Source of the DNA: Pseudomonas sp. SST3 | Lineage (GTDB): Bacteria > Pseudomonadota > Gammaproteobacteria > Pseudomonadales > Pseudomonadaceae | NCBI RefSeq assembly: GCF_003325755.1 | Contig: NZ_QORI02000012.1 | Coordinates: forward strand, 62,001-126,000 | Direction: 5' to 3' | DNA: 64,000 bases | Shown here: positions 6,485 to 16,956 of the stretch, in pieces | How positions within the stretch are numbered: position 1 is the stretch's first letter | Layout of the letters: each line of letters begins with the position of its first letter | Program-made: the position numbers and the translations under genes | Notes under the pieces: generated by a model | The model's input: only the letters and a program-made list of their open reading frames with translations | Database searches by the model: none | Told to the model about the DNA's origin: nothing

Positions 6485-8206
6485 TCATTCCTGGCGCTTG
6501 CGTTGTTCATAGAGAAACTTTCGGCGCAGCAGCTCGCCGGGATTGTCGGGAATCTTGCGTAGCCACTGATTCATTGCCTGGTCCTGCTCGGGATCGGACG
6601 CCGCTTCGCCCGCCTGGGCAAGGGTCTCGCCGGTCTCGTTCTGCTCACCCGAATCGGGCGGCGTTTCGGCCGTTGCCTTGCTGGTGCCTTCATTGCTCTG
6701 GCCGGGCTCATCGTGCTCGGATGGCTCGGCTGTTTGTGGCTGGGTAATCGCTGAGCCTCCGGTGGGGGGGCTCTGCCCGGTTCGCCCGGCATCGGGTGGC
6801 GAGTCCTGCGAGGGCTGGTTGTCCGTGCTCTGCTCATGCTGCGCCTTTTGCTGGCGCAGGATATCCTCGACGATGGCCTTGTTGCGACGGGCCGACTCCA
6901 GCTCCGGGTCTATCTCCAGGGCCTGATCATAGGCTTCGATGGCCGCTTCCAATTCCTGCTTGCGGGCCAGTGCGTTGCCGCGATTGTAATGGTCCGCCGC
7001 GGTATCACCTTTGGCGAACTCCTCAGCGGCGCCAGCATAATCACCGGCTTGGTAACGGGCGTAGCCTTGCCACTGCGGATTGTCGAAACGTGCCGCCGCT
7101 TCGGCCGGGCGCTGGGATTCCAGCAGGCGCATGCCCTGTTGATCCGGACGTAACCATAGATCCTGCATGCTCAGCGCGCTGGCTGGCTGCGGCATGAGGA
7201 CAATGAGCGGCAGGCAGAATAGCCAGCCACGGCGCCCGGCGCACGCGGCGAGCACCAGCAGCGGTAACAACAGCCAGTGCCCCTGATCCAGCCAGGCGTT
7301 GAGTCGGGTAATGTCGTCCTTGGATACCAATTCGCCGTTGCGTGCCAACAGCCCCAGCGCATCGAAATCCGCGTCATCGAGTCGCGCCTGCTGATAGCGC
7401 CCGCCAACCTCGGTGGCAAAACGACGCAAAGCGCCGTCATCCAATCTCGGTATCAAGATGGCGCCCTTATCGTCCTTCAGAAAGCGGCCATCCTCCTGGG
7501 CGATTGGCGCGCCTTGTTCGGTGCCTATGCCGAGTATCAGTAATTGCATGGGGCTATCGTCGAAAAGCGTGCGAATCGCGGTGCGCTCCTGTTCGCTCAG
7601 GCTGCTGCCGATCAGGAGTAACCGGCCGCGTCCGTTCGCGCCTCGTTCAAGCAGCTCGATGCCGTGCGCCACAGCCAGGTCCGCTCGGTGTCCCGGTTCG
7701 GGCATCAGGTCAGGCTGAAGCACGTCCAGCAGGTTCTGCGTCGTGGCGATATCGTTTGATAGCGGCACCAGGGTATGAGCGCTACCGGCGAACGCCACGA
7801 CTGCCGTTTGGGCGTCCTGACGGGCTTGCAGCAGATCGAGAACCTTGTGTTTGGCCTGCTCCAGGCGATTGGGGCGGACATCGGTGGCCAGCATGCTGGT
7901 CGTTGTGTCCAGCAGTACCACCAGCGGGTCGGCACGTGACAGGCTCGGTTGTTCGGCGTGCTGCCAGCTCGGTCCCAGCAGCGCCAGGCAGGCGAGCAGC
8001 CAGGCTGAGCCAAGTACCAGCCAGGGGCGTCTACTGTTGCGCAATTTGCCGCGGGTCAGCAATGCAGCATGGAAAGCCTCGGGTAACAGGCGCTGCCAGC
8101 GGCCGATCTGCCGCTGCCGCTGCCAGAGCCGCCACAACAGCCAGATCGGCAGCGGCATGATCAGCAGCCAGTACGGCCTGAGCAGGTGAGGCAGCAGCTC
8201 GATCAT
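6485..8206 (-). CDS. Fused BatB/BatC: vWA domain plus TPR protein
   Basis: A 573-residue membrane protein combining BatB and BatC. Two N-terminal transmembrane segments lead to a von Willebrand A domain whose metal site reads DTTTSM, with threonine in place of the first serine of DxSxS, near residue 90. A third transmembrane segment follows, then TPR repeats (AEAAARFDNPQWQGYARYQ, AADHYNRGNALARKQELEAA, IEAYDQALEIDPELESARRN). A long acidic Q/P/S/E-rich tail of about 120 residues ends the protein. The ATG at 8206 overlaps the batA stop by four bases (ATGA), pointing to translational coupling. The protein likely assembles with BatA and the MoxR ATPase at the inner membrane. Confidence 0.87.
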   Translation of the reverse strand: MIELLPHLLRPYWLLIMPLPIWLLWRLWQRQRQIGRWQRLLPEAFHAALLTRGKLRNSRRPWLVLGSAWLLACLALLGPSWQHAEQPSLSRADPLVVLLDTTTSMLATDVRPNRLEQAKHKVLDLLQARQDAQTAVVAFAGSAHTLVPLSNDIATTQNLLDVLQPDLMPEPGHRADLAVAHGIELLERGANGRGRLLLIGSSLSEQERTAIRTLFDDSPMQLLILGIGTEQGAPIAQEDGRFLKDDKGAILIPRLDDGALRRFATEVGGRYQQARLDDADFDALGLLARNGELVSKDDITRLNAWLDQGHWLLLPLLVLAACAGRRGWLFCLPLIVLMPQPASALSMQDLWLRPDQQGMRLLESQRPAEAAARFDNPQWQGYARYQAGDYAGAAEEFAKGDTAADHYNRGNALARKQELEAAIEAYDQALEIDPELESARRNKAIVEDILRQQKAQHEQSTDNQPSQDSPPDAGRTGQSPPTGGSAITQPQTAEPSEHDEPGQSNEGTSKATAETPPDSGEQNETGETLAQAGEAASDPEQDQAMNQWLRKIPDNPGELLRRKFLYEQRKRQE

Positions 8207-9219
8207 GGCTGTTTCCGGCGCCATACGAGGCGTTGCAGCGCGGAATGCCAGAGACTGTTTGCGACCAGCATCAGGCTGATCAGCAATGCGGCCGATAGCG
8301 GCCAGACATAAAGCGCATCGGCAACACGGGCCTGCGTCGGTTGCTGTGCAGCGGGCTCGAGTTGATCGAGCGTGGCGCCAATGGCCTTCAGCTCGTTGCT
8401 CGAGCGGGCTCTGAAATACTCACCGCCGGTTTGCTCGGCGATCGCTCGCAGGGTTGGCTCGTCCAGCTCCGCGGCGGCGTTAAAGCCAAAGCGCTGGAGA
8501 ATGCCGCCCGCTTCGGCATCGGCGCCAATGCCGATCGTATGTATCTTTATGCGTTCTCTCGCCGCCAGGCGCGCGGCCAGCAGCGGATCGATCTCACCGC
8601 CATTGTTGGCGCCGTCAGTGATCAGCACCAGCACCCGGCTTTCTGCGGGTCTTTCGCGCAGACGCTTCACTGCCAATCCGATGGCGTCGCCGATAGCCGT
8701 ATTGCCGCCAGCGATGCCGATGACAGCCTCGTCGAGCCAGGTGCGCACGGACTGCCGATCGAACGTCAGCGGTGCCTGCAGGTAGGCCTTGCTGCCAAAC
8801 AGGATCAACCCGACGCGGTCGCCTCGGCGCTCCAGGATGAAGTCTCCAAGCAGATGCTTGACCAGCTCCAGGCGACTGACTTCGCTGCCCTGCCATTGCA
8901 TGTCCGGGTAGTCCATCGATCCGGACACATCCACCGCCAACAGCAGGTCGCGACCACTGGTGGGCAGCGGCAGGGGCTCGCCGAGCCATTGTGGCCGGGC
9001 GGCAGCGAATAGCAGCAGAAGCCAGACCACCAGATACGGAAGCTGCTGGCGCCACGCGGGCAGGGCAACAGCGGCGCGGCGCCCGGCTAGTGACTCCAGT
9101 TCGGCAAGAAAGCTGATCTTCAAGGCCGCGTCACCGCTGTCCGCAGCCGGCAATAGCCAGCGCAATACCCAGGGCAGCGGCAACAGCAGGAAGATCCACG
9201 GCCAGGCCAGCTCAAACAT
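8203..9219 (-). CDS. batA: BatA, von Willebrand A domain membrane protein
   Basis: A 338-residue inner-membrane protein: N-terminal hydrophobic pair (AWPWIFLLLPLPWVLRWLL and a second near residues 55-70), a vWA domain with an intact metal-ion site DVSGSMDY near residue 95 and the later TDGANNGG loop, then a C-terminal transmembrane segment (PLSAALLISLMLVANSL). Start at the ATG at 9219 overlaps the preceding gene by eight bases. The vWA site suggests metal-dependent protein binding, in concert with MoxR, whose family acts as a chaperone or activator for vWA proteins. Confidence 0.88.
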   Translation of the reverse strand: MFELAWPWIFLLLPLPWVLRWLLPAADSGDAALKISFLAELESLAGRRAAVALPAWRQQLPYLVVWLLLLFAAARPQWLGEPLPLPTSGRDLLLAVDVSGSMDYPDMQWQGSEVSRLELVKHLLGDFILERRGDRVGLILFGSKAYLQAPLTFDRQSVRTWLDEAVIGIAGGNTAIGDAIGLAVKRLRERPAESRVLVLITDGANNGGEIDPLLAARLAARERIKIHTIGIGADAEAGGILQRFGFNAAAELDEPTLRAIAEQTGGEYFRARSSNELKAIGATLDQLEPAAQQPTQARVADALYVWPLSAALLISLMLVANSLWHSALQRLVWRRKQP

Positions 9220-9700
9220 GCTTGCGAATCCAGATCTGGACGGCTTGTTCGAGGCCCTGGATGGCCTTGTCATCCAGCCGGCATTCGGCGCGGTAGCCCC
9301 CTTCGACAAGCACCATCCAGCGCGTCAGGCCGGCTGCTGGACAGCGGTTGTCGAGAAACGCCAGCCAGGCACGGCCGCTGAGCGTGTGCGGATGATCGTC
9401 TGGATAGCGGGTGCGGCAGAGGCGCTTGAGCACCGCATTGAGTTGCTGCAGCCACTGGTTGGCCGGTTGCCCCCCGTAGGGTTTGTTCAGTTGAGCGAGT
9501 TCGTCCAGCGCGGTCTGTCGTTGAGGATCGACCGCCACTTCGGTTTCGATTCTGGGGCGCTGCCGCTGCCAGGGACGCAAGCGTAACAGTAGGAAAACGC
9601 TGAGAATCAACGCAGCCAGGAACCACCAGCCGGGCGCTGGCGGCCATCCGCTTATGGGGGCGGGAGCGATCAGGGGGTCGAGCTGATCGAGGGCGCTCAA
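9212..9700 (-). CDS. DUF4381 membrane protein of the MoxR/Bat operon
   Basis: A 162-residue protein with one transmembrane helix (GWWFLAALILSVFLLLRL, residues 24-41) followed by a soluble, arginine-rich domain. This matches the DUF4381 family always found between DUF58 and BatA genes in such operons. Translation probably starts at a TTG at 9700 that overlaps the stop of the previous gene as TTGA, so expression should depend on coupling to upstream translation. No biochemical function is known. Confidence 0.82.
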   Translation of the reverse strand: MSALDQLDPLIAPAPISGWPPAPGWWFLAALILSVFLLLRLRPWQRQRPRIETEVAVDPQRQTALDELAQLNKPYGGQPANQWLQQLNAVLKRLCRTRYPDDHPHTLSGRAWLAFLDNRCPAAGLTRWMVLVEGGYRAECRLDDKAIQGLEQAVQIWIRKHV

Positions 9701-10665
9701 CGGTGTGCTCCGGGATGCTGCACGCTGAGGTGCTCACGAAGCTGATCGACCAGATCCCGCTGGGTGTCCAGTGGCATCAACGGCAATCGCAGGCGATCGG
9801 CCAACCGCCGCCACCGAGCGGTGCGGGCTTCTCCCTGGAGACGGTAGGCCTGGCGGATGACCGCATCGTGGCTGTCCAGCTCCAATCGCGCGCCGAACTG
9901 AGCAAAGCGCAGCAGACCGGCGGCAGGCAAGGCGTGATCGAGGGGGTCGAAAACCGGGACCAGTAACAGGTCGACATGACGGGCGAGCAGCGTCAGCTGC
10001 TGTTCGGCCGCGTCGCCCAGCGCGCGTTCGTCGCATACGACTATTGCCAGGCTGCCGGGACGCAGCACTTCGCGGGCGCGTCTCAATGCCAGGCCGAAGG
10101 TGTCCGGATCGTCGTTCTGATCGGCGTTCAGCCCGGCGTTGGCGCGCGCCAGGCGATCGAGCAGCTGCAGCAGGCTCTGCTTGCTGCGGCGGGGTTTGAC
10201 CTCGTGATGTTCACCATGGCCGAAGACCAGGCCGCCGACCCGGTCGTTGTGACTCAGCGCGGCCCAACCGACCAGGCTGGCAGCCTGTGCGGCGAGTACT
10301 GATTTGAACGCCCGCCCGCTGCCGAAGAACAACCGCGGGCTCTGCTCCACGAGGATATAAATAGGCCGCTCACGCTCCTCGTGGAATAGCTTGGTATGGG
10401 GTTCCTGGGTACGCGCCGTCACCCGCCAGTCGATGGTACGGACGTCATCGCCCGCCTGATAGATACGCACCTGATCGAAGTCCACTCCGCGCCCGCGAAG
10501 TTTGGAGTGATGCAGGCCGACCAGCGGACTGCGACGGTGCGGAGTTGAAAACAAGGGCACCTCTCTGACTCGATGACGAATGTCGATCAGTTCGGCCAGA
10601 CTGATGCGGACCCCCGTGCCCGGCAAGGGGGGGGCATGGCCGCCGGCCGTTGGGGAGGATTGCAT
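9697..10665 (-). CDS. DUF58 domain protein of the MoxR/Bat operon
   Basis: A 322-residue protein carrying the DUF58 signature: LRGRGVDFDQVRIYQAGDDV followed by RTIDWRVTARTQEPHTKLF at about residues 65-95, then a degenerate vWA-like fold (RPIYILVEQSPRLFFGSGR). There is no signal peptide, so it is probably cytoplasmic or peripheral. The ATG at 10665 shares one base with the moxR stop (TGATG). DUF58 proteins accompany MoxR ATPases in most bacteria; the role is unknown but may be as an adaptor. Confidence 0.87.
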   Translation of the reverse strand: MQSSPTAGGHAPPLPGTGVRISLAELIDIRHRVREVPLFSTPHRRSPLVGLHHSKLRGRGVDFDQVRIYQAGDDVRTIDWRVTARTQEPHTKLFHEERERPIYILVEQSPRLFFGSGRAFKSVLAAQAASLVGWAALSHNDRVGGLVFGHGEHHEVKPRRSKQSLLQLLDRLARANAGLNADQNDDPDTFGLALRRAREVLRPGSLAIVVCDERALGDAAEQQLTLLARHVDLLLVPVFDPLDHALPAAGLLRFAQFGARLELDSHDAVIRQAYRLQGEARTARWRRLADRLRLPLMPLDTQRDLVDQLREHLSVQHPGAHR

Positions 10666-11624
10666 CAGGCCACCGCCACCACGTCGAGAATGCGTTGCAG
10701 CACGCGGTCTTGGTCGATGCCAGCGGCTTCCGCTTCGAACGAAAGAATCAGGCGATGACGCAGCACGTCGAACAGCATGGCCTGAATGTCCTCCGGACTC
10801 ACGAAATCTCGCCCCGCCAGCCAGGCGTGGGCGCGGGCGCAGCGGTCCAGCGAGATCGAACCACGAGGACTGGCGCCGTAGGCGATCCAGCCGGCCAGCT
10901 CGGCATCAAACTTGGCCGGTGCGCGGGTTGCCATGACCAGCTGCACCAGGTACTCCTCGACCGCATCGGCCATGTACAGACCGAGGATTTCCTTGCGCGC
11001 AGCGAAGATGGCTTGCTGTGATACGCGATGGTCGGGCGGGGTCTCGCCGTGGATGGCCTCGCCTCGAGCTTGCTGAAGGATGCGCCGCTCCACGGAGGCA
11101 TCGGGGAATCCCAACTTCACGTGCAGCAGGAAGCGATCGAGCTGCGCTTCGGGCAGGGGATAGGTGCCTTCTTGCTCGATAGGGTTCTGGGTGGCCATCA
11201 CCAGAAACAGCGGTGACAGCTCGTAGGTGCTACGGCCAACGCTGACTTGGCGCTCGGCCATGGCTTCGAGCAACGCCGACTGTACCTTCGCCGGCGCGCG
11301 GTTGATCTCGTCGGCTAACACCAGGTTATGAAAGATGGGGCCCTGTTGAAAGACGAAGCTGCCGGTTTCCGGGCGATAGATCTCCGTACCGGTAATGTCG
11401 GCCGGCAGCAGGTCCGGGGTGAACTGGATACGGTGGAACTCGGCCTCGAGGCCACCGGCCAGCTCCTTGATCGCTCGGGTCTTGGCCAGACCAGGGGCGC
11501 CCTCAACGAGCAAATGACCATCGGCCAGCAGCGCAATCAGCAGTCGCTCGATCAGCCGTTCCTGGCCAAGAATCTGGGTTGAAAGAAACTGTCGCAAGGC
11601 GACTATTGCTTCACGGTGGTCCAT
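10665..11624 (-). CDS. MoxR-family AAA+ ATPase
   Basis: A 319-residue AAA+ ATPase of the MoxR class, cytoplasmic, thought to act as a chaperone for vWA proteins. Walker A is GAPGLAKT near residues 45-52, Walker B LADEINRA near 110, sensor 1 MATQNPIEQEG near 145, and the MoxR lid domain follows with GASPRGS. Start set at the ATG at 11624; the frame extends 16 codons upstream without conserved sequence, and AGAAGAG about 11 bases upstream is a weak binding site. It is the first gene of a six-gene operon ending in batD. Confidence 0.92.
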   Translation of the reverse strand: MDHREAIVALRQFLSTQILGQERLIERLLIALLADGHLLVEGAPGLAKTRAIKELAGGLEAEFHRIQFTPDLLPADITGTEIYRPETGSFVFQQGPIFHNLVLADEINRAPAKVQSALLEAMAERQVSVGRSTYELSPLFLVMATQNPIEQEGTYPLPEAQLDRFLLHVKLGFPDASVERRILQQARGEAIHGETPPDHRVSQQAIFAARKEILGLYMADAVEEYLVQLVMATRAPAKFDAELAGWIAYGASPRGSISLDRCARAHAWLAGRDFVSPEDIQAMLFDVLRHRLILSFEAEAAGIDQDRVLQRILDVVAVA

Positions 11625-11947
11625 CGCTGAGCTCTTCTGAGGGGCGTGTCTGGGCGGGTGCTCGACGGTCACGACTTTAATTCATTTGCCGAGCGACAGG
11701 CTATGCGCGGCTCGGCAACTTCATCACGCCGAAGGGATGCTGACGACTCTTTTGAGAAGGTGAATTGCATTGTCGTCACCCTGCAAGAATTTAAATGTGA
11801 CGGCTCAGTCGCTGGTGTCGCCAGACAAGGTAGGGGCGCGTTGATGCAATCCCTGCCTGCTGAACTAACGTTGAACTTAAACGTTGCGGGGCCGGTCAGG
11901 TCCCCCGACTGCCCTAGTCGAATCCCAAGCCAGAATGGAGCGAACAA
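11625..11947. other. Divergent intergenic region between moxR and gdhB
   Basis: About 320 bases separate the two divergent starts. The stretch is more AT-rich than the flanking genes (for example AAGAATTTAAATG near 11786) and must carry both promoters. I could not pick convincing -35/-10 pairs. A ribosome-binding sequence TGGAGCG lies about five bases before the gdhB ATG. Confidence 0.5.
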
Positions 11948-14900
11948 ATGGCGTTCTTTACAGCTGCCAGCAAAGCCGACTTTCAGCAACAACTGCAAGT
12001 GGCCCTGGCGCAGCATGTCGACGAAAAACTTCTGCCACAAGTGGGACTTTTCGCCGAGCAATTCTTCGGAATTGTCGCGCTACCCGAGCTTACCCAGCGA
12101 CGCATGACCGACCTGGTCGGCTCGACATTGGCCAGTTGGCGCCTGCTGGAGCGTTTCGATCCGGGCAGTCCGGAAGTTCATGTGTTCAACCCTGACTATG
12201 AAAAGCATGGCTGGCAATCGACCCATAGCGTGGTCGAAGTGCTGCATCCGGATATGCCGTTCCTGGTCGATTCGGTACGTATGGAGCTGACCCGTCGCGG
12301 CTATGCGATTCACACCTTGCAGAACAGCGTGCTGCAGGTTCGCCGGGATGCTGATGGCAGCCTGATTGAGCTCCTGCCGAAAGGAAACGCTGCAGGGGGT
12401 AGCAGCGCCGAGTCCCTGATTTTCGTCGAGATAGACCGCTGCGCCAACGCCGCCGCCTTGCGCGAAGTGGAACAGTCGCTGCTGGGCGTGCTCGCCGATG
12501 TACGCATCACCGTGAACGATTTCGCCGCCATGAGAGCCAAGGCCGAGGAGCATCATGCCCGGCTGAGCGCTTCGCAGCCGCACGCCCAAGCCAGTGATGG
12601 ACAGCTGGCTGAAATCATGGATTTCGTGCGCTGGCTTGCCGATGATCACTTCACGTTCCTTGGCTATGAGGAATTCACGGTGGTAGATCGGGGCGAGGGC
12701 GGCCGCATCGTCTATGACGAGTCGTCGCTGCTGGGATTGTCACGCACGCTGCGCACAGGTCTGGAGGACAGTGATCAGCTGATCATGCCCCCGGCCCTGG
12801 CTTATCTGCGCCAGCCACTGCTGCTGTCGTTCGCCAAGGCGGCGACACCCAGTAGGGTCCATCGGCCGGCCTATCCCGATTTCGTCTCTATCCGGGAGTT
12901 CGACGAACAGGGGCATGTGGTCAAGGAGTGCCGCTTCCTCGGTCTGTTCACATCCTCGGTCTACACCCAGAGCGTGCGTCGAATCCCGTACATCCGCAGC
13001 AAGGTAGCGGAGGTTGTGGAGCGCTCCCATTTCGAAGACTCGGCGCACCTGGCCAAGGAACTGATTCAAGTACTCGAAGTGCTGCCGCGCGACGAGCTGT
13101 TCCAGATGACAATCGATCAGCTTTTCGATACCGCGATCGCCATTGTGCAAATCCAGGAGCGCAACAAGCTGCGGCTGTTTCTGCGTATCGATCCTTATGG
13201 CCGCTTCTGCTATTGCCTGGCCTACGTCCCGCGCGACAGCTATTCGACCGAGACGCGGCTGCGCATCCAGCAGGTCCTGGTCGATCGCCTGGAAGCCAGC
13301 GATTGCGAGTTTTCCACTTACTTCTCTGAATCCGTGTTGATCCGCGTGCAATTCCTGCTGCGCCTGGATCCGAACAAGCAGGTGCAATTCGATCCCGTGC
13401 AGCTGGAGCGTGAAGTCGTACAGGCCTGCCGTACCTGGCAGGACGACTACTCCAGCGTTGTGATCGAACGTTTCGGTGAAGCCCAGGGCACCGGCATCCT
13501 TGCCGATTTCCCGCGCGGTTCCCGGCCGGCTACCGCGAGCGCTTCGCCCCGCATTCGGCGGCAGTGGACATGCAGCACGTGCTCAGCCTGAGCGAAGAGC
13601 GGCCGCTGGTGATGAGTTTCTATCAGCCGATCACCGCGGCGGAAAATCGCCTGCATTGCAAGCTGTATCACTTGAATACACCGCTGCCCTTGTCGGACAT
13701 GCTGCCCATCCTGGAGAACCTGGGCCTGCGCGTGCTAGGGGAGTTCCCATTCCATCTGCGGCGCAAGGACGGGCGCGAATACTGGATTCACGATTTCGCC
13801 TTCACCTATGCAGAAGGCCTCGAAATCGATCTGATGGAAATCAACGAGCCGTTGCAGGATGCGTTTATTCACATCCATAACGGTCAGGCAGAAAACGACG
13901 GCTTCAACCGATTGGTACTGACCGCCGGCCTGACCTGGCGCGAAGTGGCACTGCTGCGGGCCTACGGCCGCTATCTCAAGCAGATTCGCGTGGGCTTCGA
14001 TCTCGGCTACATCGCCAGCGCACTGCTCAACCACACCGATATCGCTCGCGAGCTGGTGCGTCTGTTCAAGACGCGCTTCTATCTGGCACGCAAGCTCGGC
14101 GAAGAGGATCTGGCGGACAAGCAGGCCCGGCTCGAACAGGCGATCATTGCGGCTCTGGATGATGTCGCGGTGCTCAACGAGGACCGCATCCTGCGGCGCT
14201 ATCTGGCGCTGATCAAGGCGACCCTGCGGACCAACTTCTACCAGGCCGACGCCAGCGGCAAACCGAAGAGTTATTTCAGCTTCAAGCTCGACCCGCGCTC
14301 GATTCCGGAAATGCCGCGCCCGGCACCGAAGTTCGAGATTTTCGTCTACTCACCTCGGGTCGAAGGCGTGCATTTGCGTGGCGGGAAGGTGGCCCGCGGC
14401 GGGCTGCGCTGGTCTGATCGTGAAGAGGATTACCGCACCGAAGTGCTGGGCCTGGTAAAGGCTCAGCAAGTCAAAAACGCCATCATCGTACCCGGCGGTG
14501 CCAAGGGCGGCTTCGTACCGCGTCGGCTCCCGACCAGCGGTTCGCGTGATGAGGTATTGGCCGAGGGCATCGCCTGCTACCGGATCTTCATCAGCGGGTT
14601 GCTGGATATCACCGATAACCTGAAGGATGGCCAGGTGGTTCCACCGGTCAACGTGCTGCGCTACGACGAAGACGATCCCTACCTCGTGGTGGCGGCCGAC
14701 AAGGGCACCGCGACCTTCTCCGACATCGCCAACGGCATCGCTGCCGAGTACGACTTCTGGTTGGGTGATGCGTTTGCCTCCGGTGGCTCTGCGGGTTACG
14801 ACCATAAGAAGATGGGCATTACCGCCAAGGGTGCCTGGGTCTCGGTACAGCGCCACTTTCGCGAGCGCGGCATGAACGTTCAGCGTGATCCTGTCAGCGT

Positions 14901-16803
14901 GATCGGCATCGGTGACATGGCTGGTGATGTCTTCGGTAATGGCTTGCTGATGTCCGAAACCCTTCAGCTGGTGGCCGCGTTCAACCACCTGCACATTTTC
15001 ATCGACCCTGATCCGGATGCTGCGCGCAGCTTCATCGAGCGCAAACGTTTATTCGATCTGCCGCGTTCGTCCTGGGCCGATTACGATGCCTCGTTGATTT
15101 CGGCCGGTGGCGGGGTCTTCTCGCGCTCGGCCAAGCGCATCGAAATCACGCCGCAGATGAAGGCCAGGTTCGATATCGAAGCGGATCAGCTGACCCCAGC
15201 CGAACTGATTCATGCGTTGCTCAAGGCCCCGGTAGATCTGCTCTGGAACGGCGGCATCGGTACCTACGTCAAGAGCAGCCTGGAGAGCCATGCGGACGTG
15301 GGGGACAAAGCCAACGACGTGTTGCGCGTCAATGGCAACGAAGTGCGGGCGAAGGTAATCGGCGAGGGCGGCAACCTCGGGATCACTCAGCTGGGCCGGG
15401 TCGAATACTGCCTGCATGGTGGCGCGGCAAACACCGACTTCATCGATAACGCCGGTGGGGTCAACTGCTCCGATCATGAAGTGAACATCAAGATCCTGCT
15501 CAACGAGATAGTGGCTGCCGGCGACATGACGAGCAAGCAGCGCAATCAGCTGCTGTTCGAGATGACCGACGCGGTCGCCGAGCTGGTGCTACATGACAAC
15601 TACAAGCAGACCCAGGCGCTGTCGCAGGCGGAGCACCGAGCCCGCGAGGGCGGGGGTGAGTACAAGCGCCTGATCAATGCCCTTGAGTCCGATGGGCTGC
15701 TGGATCGTGCCCTGGAGTTCCTGCCCAGCGACGATGCCTTGGCCGAACGCGCGAATCTGGGCAAAGGCCTGACGCGCGCAGAGCTATCGGTTCTGATCTC
15801 GTACAGCAAGATCGAATTGAAGGAAGCGCTGTTGCAATCCCGTGTGCCGGATGATGCCTACCTTGCACGGGACATGGAGAGTGCCTTCCCACAATTGCTG
15901 GCCGAGCAATATCGCGAGGCAATGTTGCAGCATCGCCTTAAGCGCGAGATCGTCAGCACTCAGATCGCAAACGACCTGATCAACAATATGGGCCTGACCT
16001 TCGTTCAACGGCTCCGAGAAGCTACCGGCGTGAGCGCTGCGAACGTTGCCGGCGCCTATGTGATCGTTCGCGACGTGTTCCATCTGCCACATTGGTTCCG
16101 TCAGATTGAGGCGCTGGATTACAAGGTGCCAGCCGAACTTCAGCTCAGCCTCATGGAGGAACTCATGCGACTGGGTCGTCGCGCGACCCGCTGGTTCCTG
16201 CGCAACCGTCGCAACGAGCTGGACGCGGCGCGTGACGTCGGGCACTTCGGACCGCGTGTTGCGGCACTGGGTCTGAAGCTCGATGCATTGTTGCAAGGAG
16301 GTACGCGGGACCTCTGGCAGGCCCGTTACGAACGTTACACCGAAGCAGGCGTTCCGGAGCTGCTGGCGCGAATGGTGGCGGGCACCAATCACCTGTACAC
16401 GCTGTTGCCGATTCTCGAAGCGGCCGATGAAACCGGCCAGCCACCGGCTGACGTGGCCGCGGCCTATTTCGCCGTCGGCGGGGCGCTGGAGTTGCCGTGG
16501 TATCTGCAACTGATCACTGGACTTCCGGTCGAGAATAACTGGCAGGCCCTGGCGCGGGAGAGTTTCCGTGACGACCTCGACAGTCAGCAACGTGCCATCA
16601 CGGTGTCGGTGCTGCAGATGAGCGACGCACCTGAAGATCTGGATGCTCGAGTTCAGCTTTGGCTGGAACAACGGGAATATCAGGTCGAGCGGTGGCGTCG
16701 GATGCTGGTCGAGTTGCGCGGTGCCAGCAGCGTCGACTATGCGATGTATGCTGTTGCCGGGCGTGAACTCCAGGACCTGGCGCTGGATAGTGCACGACGT
16801 TAG
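11948..16803 (+). pseudogene. gdhB: NAD-dependent glutamate dehydrogenase, large class, with one frameshift
   Basis: Gene for the ~180-kDa NAD-specific glutamate dehydrogenase that oxidises glutamate to 2-oxoglutarate and ammonia. The N-terminal part reads in frame from the ATG at 11948 to about 13518; the rest reads in another frame from about 13519 to the TAG at 16801-16803. The break lies in CCGCGCGG/TTCCCGGCC: inserting one base after 13518 restores the expected PRGFPAGYRERFAPHSA. Restored length is about 1618 residues, normal for the family, and both halves are well conserved, including the catalytic region KGGFVPRRLPTSGSRDEV and the nucleotide-binding part near WNGGIGTYVKSS. Without correction the product stops at residue 547, before the catalytic domain. 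The gene is either recently inactivated or the base was lost in sequencing; the otherwise perfect frame favours one of these over long decay. Confidence 0.9.
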
Positions 16804-16813
16804 TGCGGGATCG

Positions 16814-16879
16814 GCCGCCGGATTACTCCGGCGGCTGCGGAGTGAAAAACGCCGGTGCTTTTGCACCGGCGTTTTTTAT
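16814..16879 (+). terminator. Terminator after gdhB, probably bidirectional
   Basis: A perfect 11-bp stem AACGCCGGTGC/GCACCGGCGTT (16848-16858 and 16863-16873) with a TTTT loop is followed by a T run on the plus strand and preceded by AAAAA, so it can serve gdhB and the convergent minus-strand gene. A second GC-rich hairpin, GCCGCCGGA/TCCGGCGGC with a 4-base loop, lies just before it at 16814-16835. Confidence 0.88.
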
Positions 16880-16956
16880 TCAGCTGTCGGTTATGCCGTA
16901 GGCAAAGCACATGCATGCGTACCGTTGGCTGTTGGTATGCGAGCTGGCAGGTCAAA

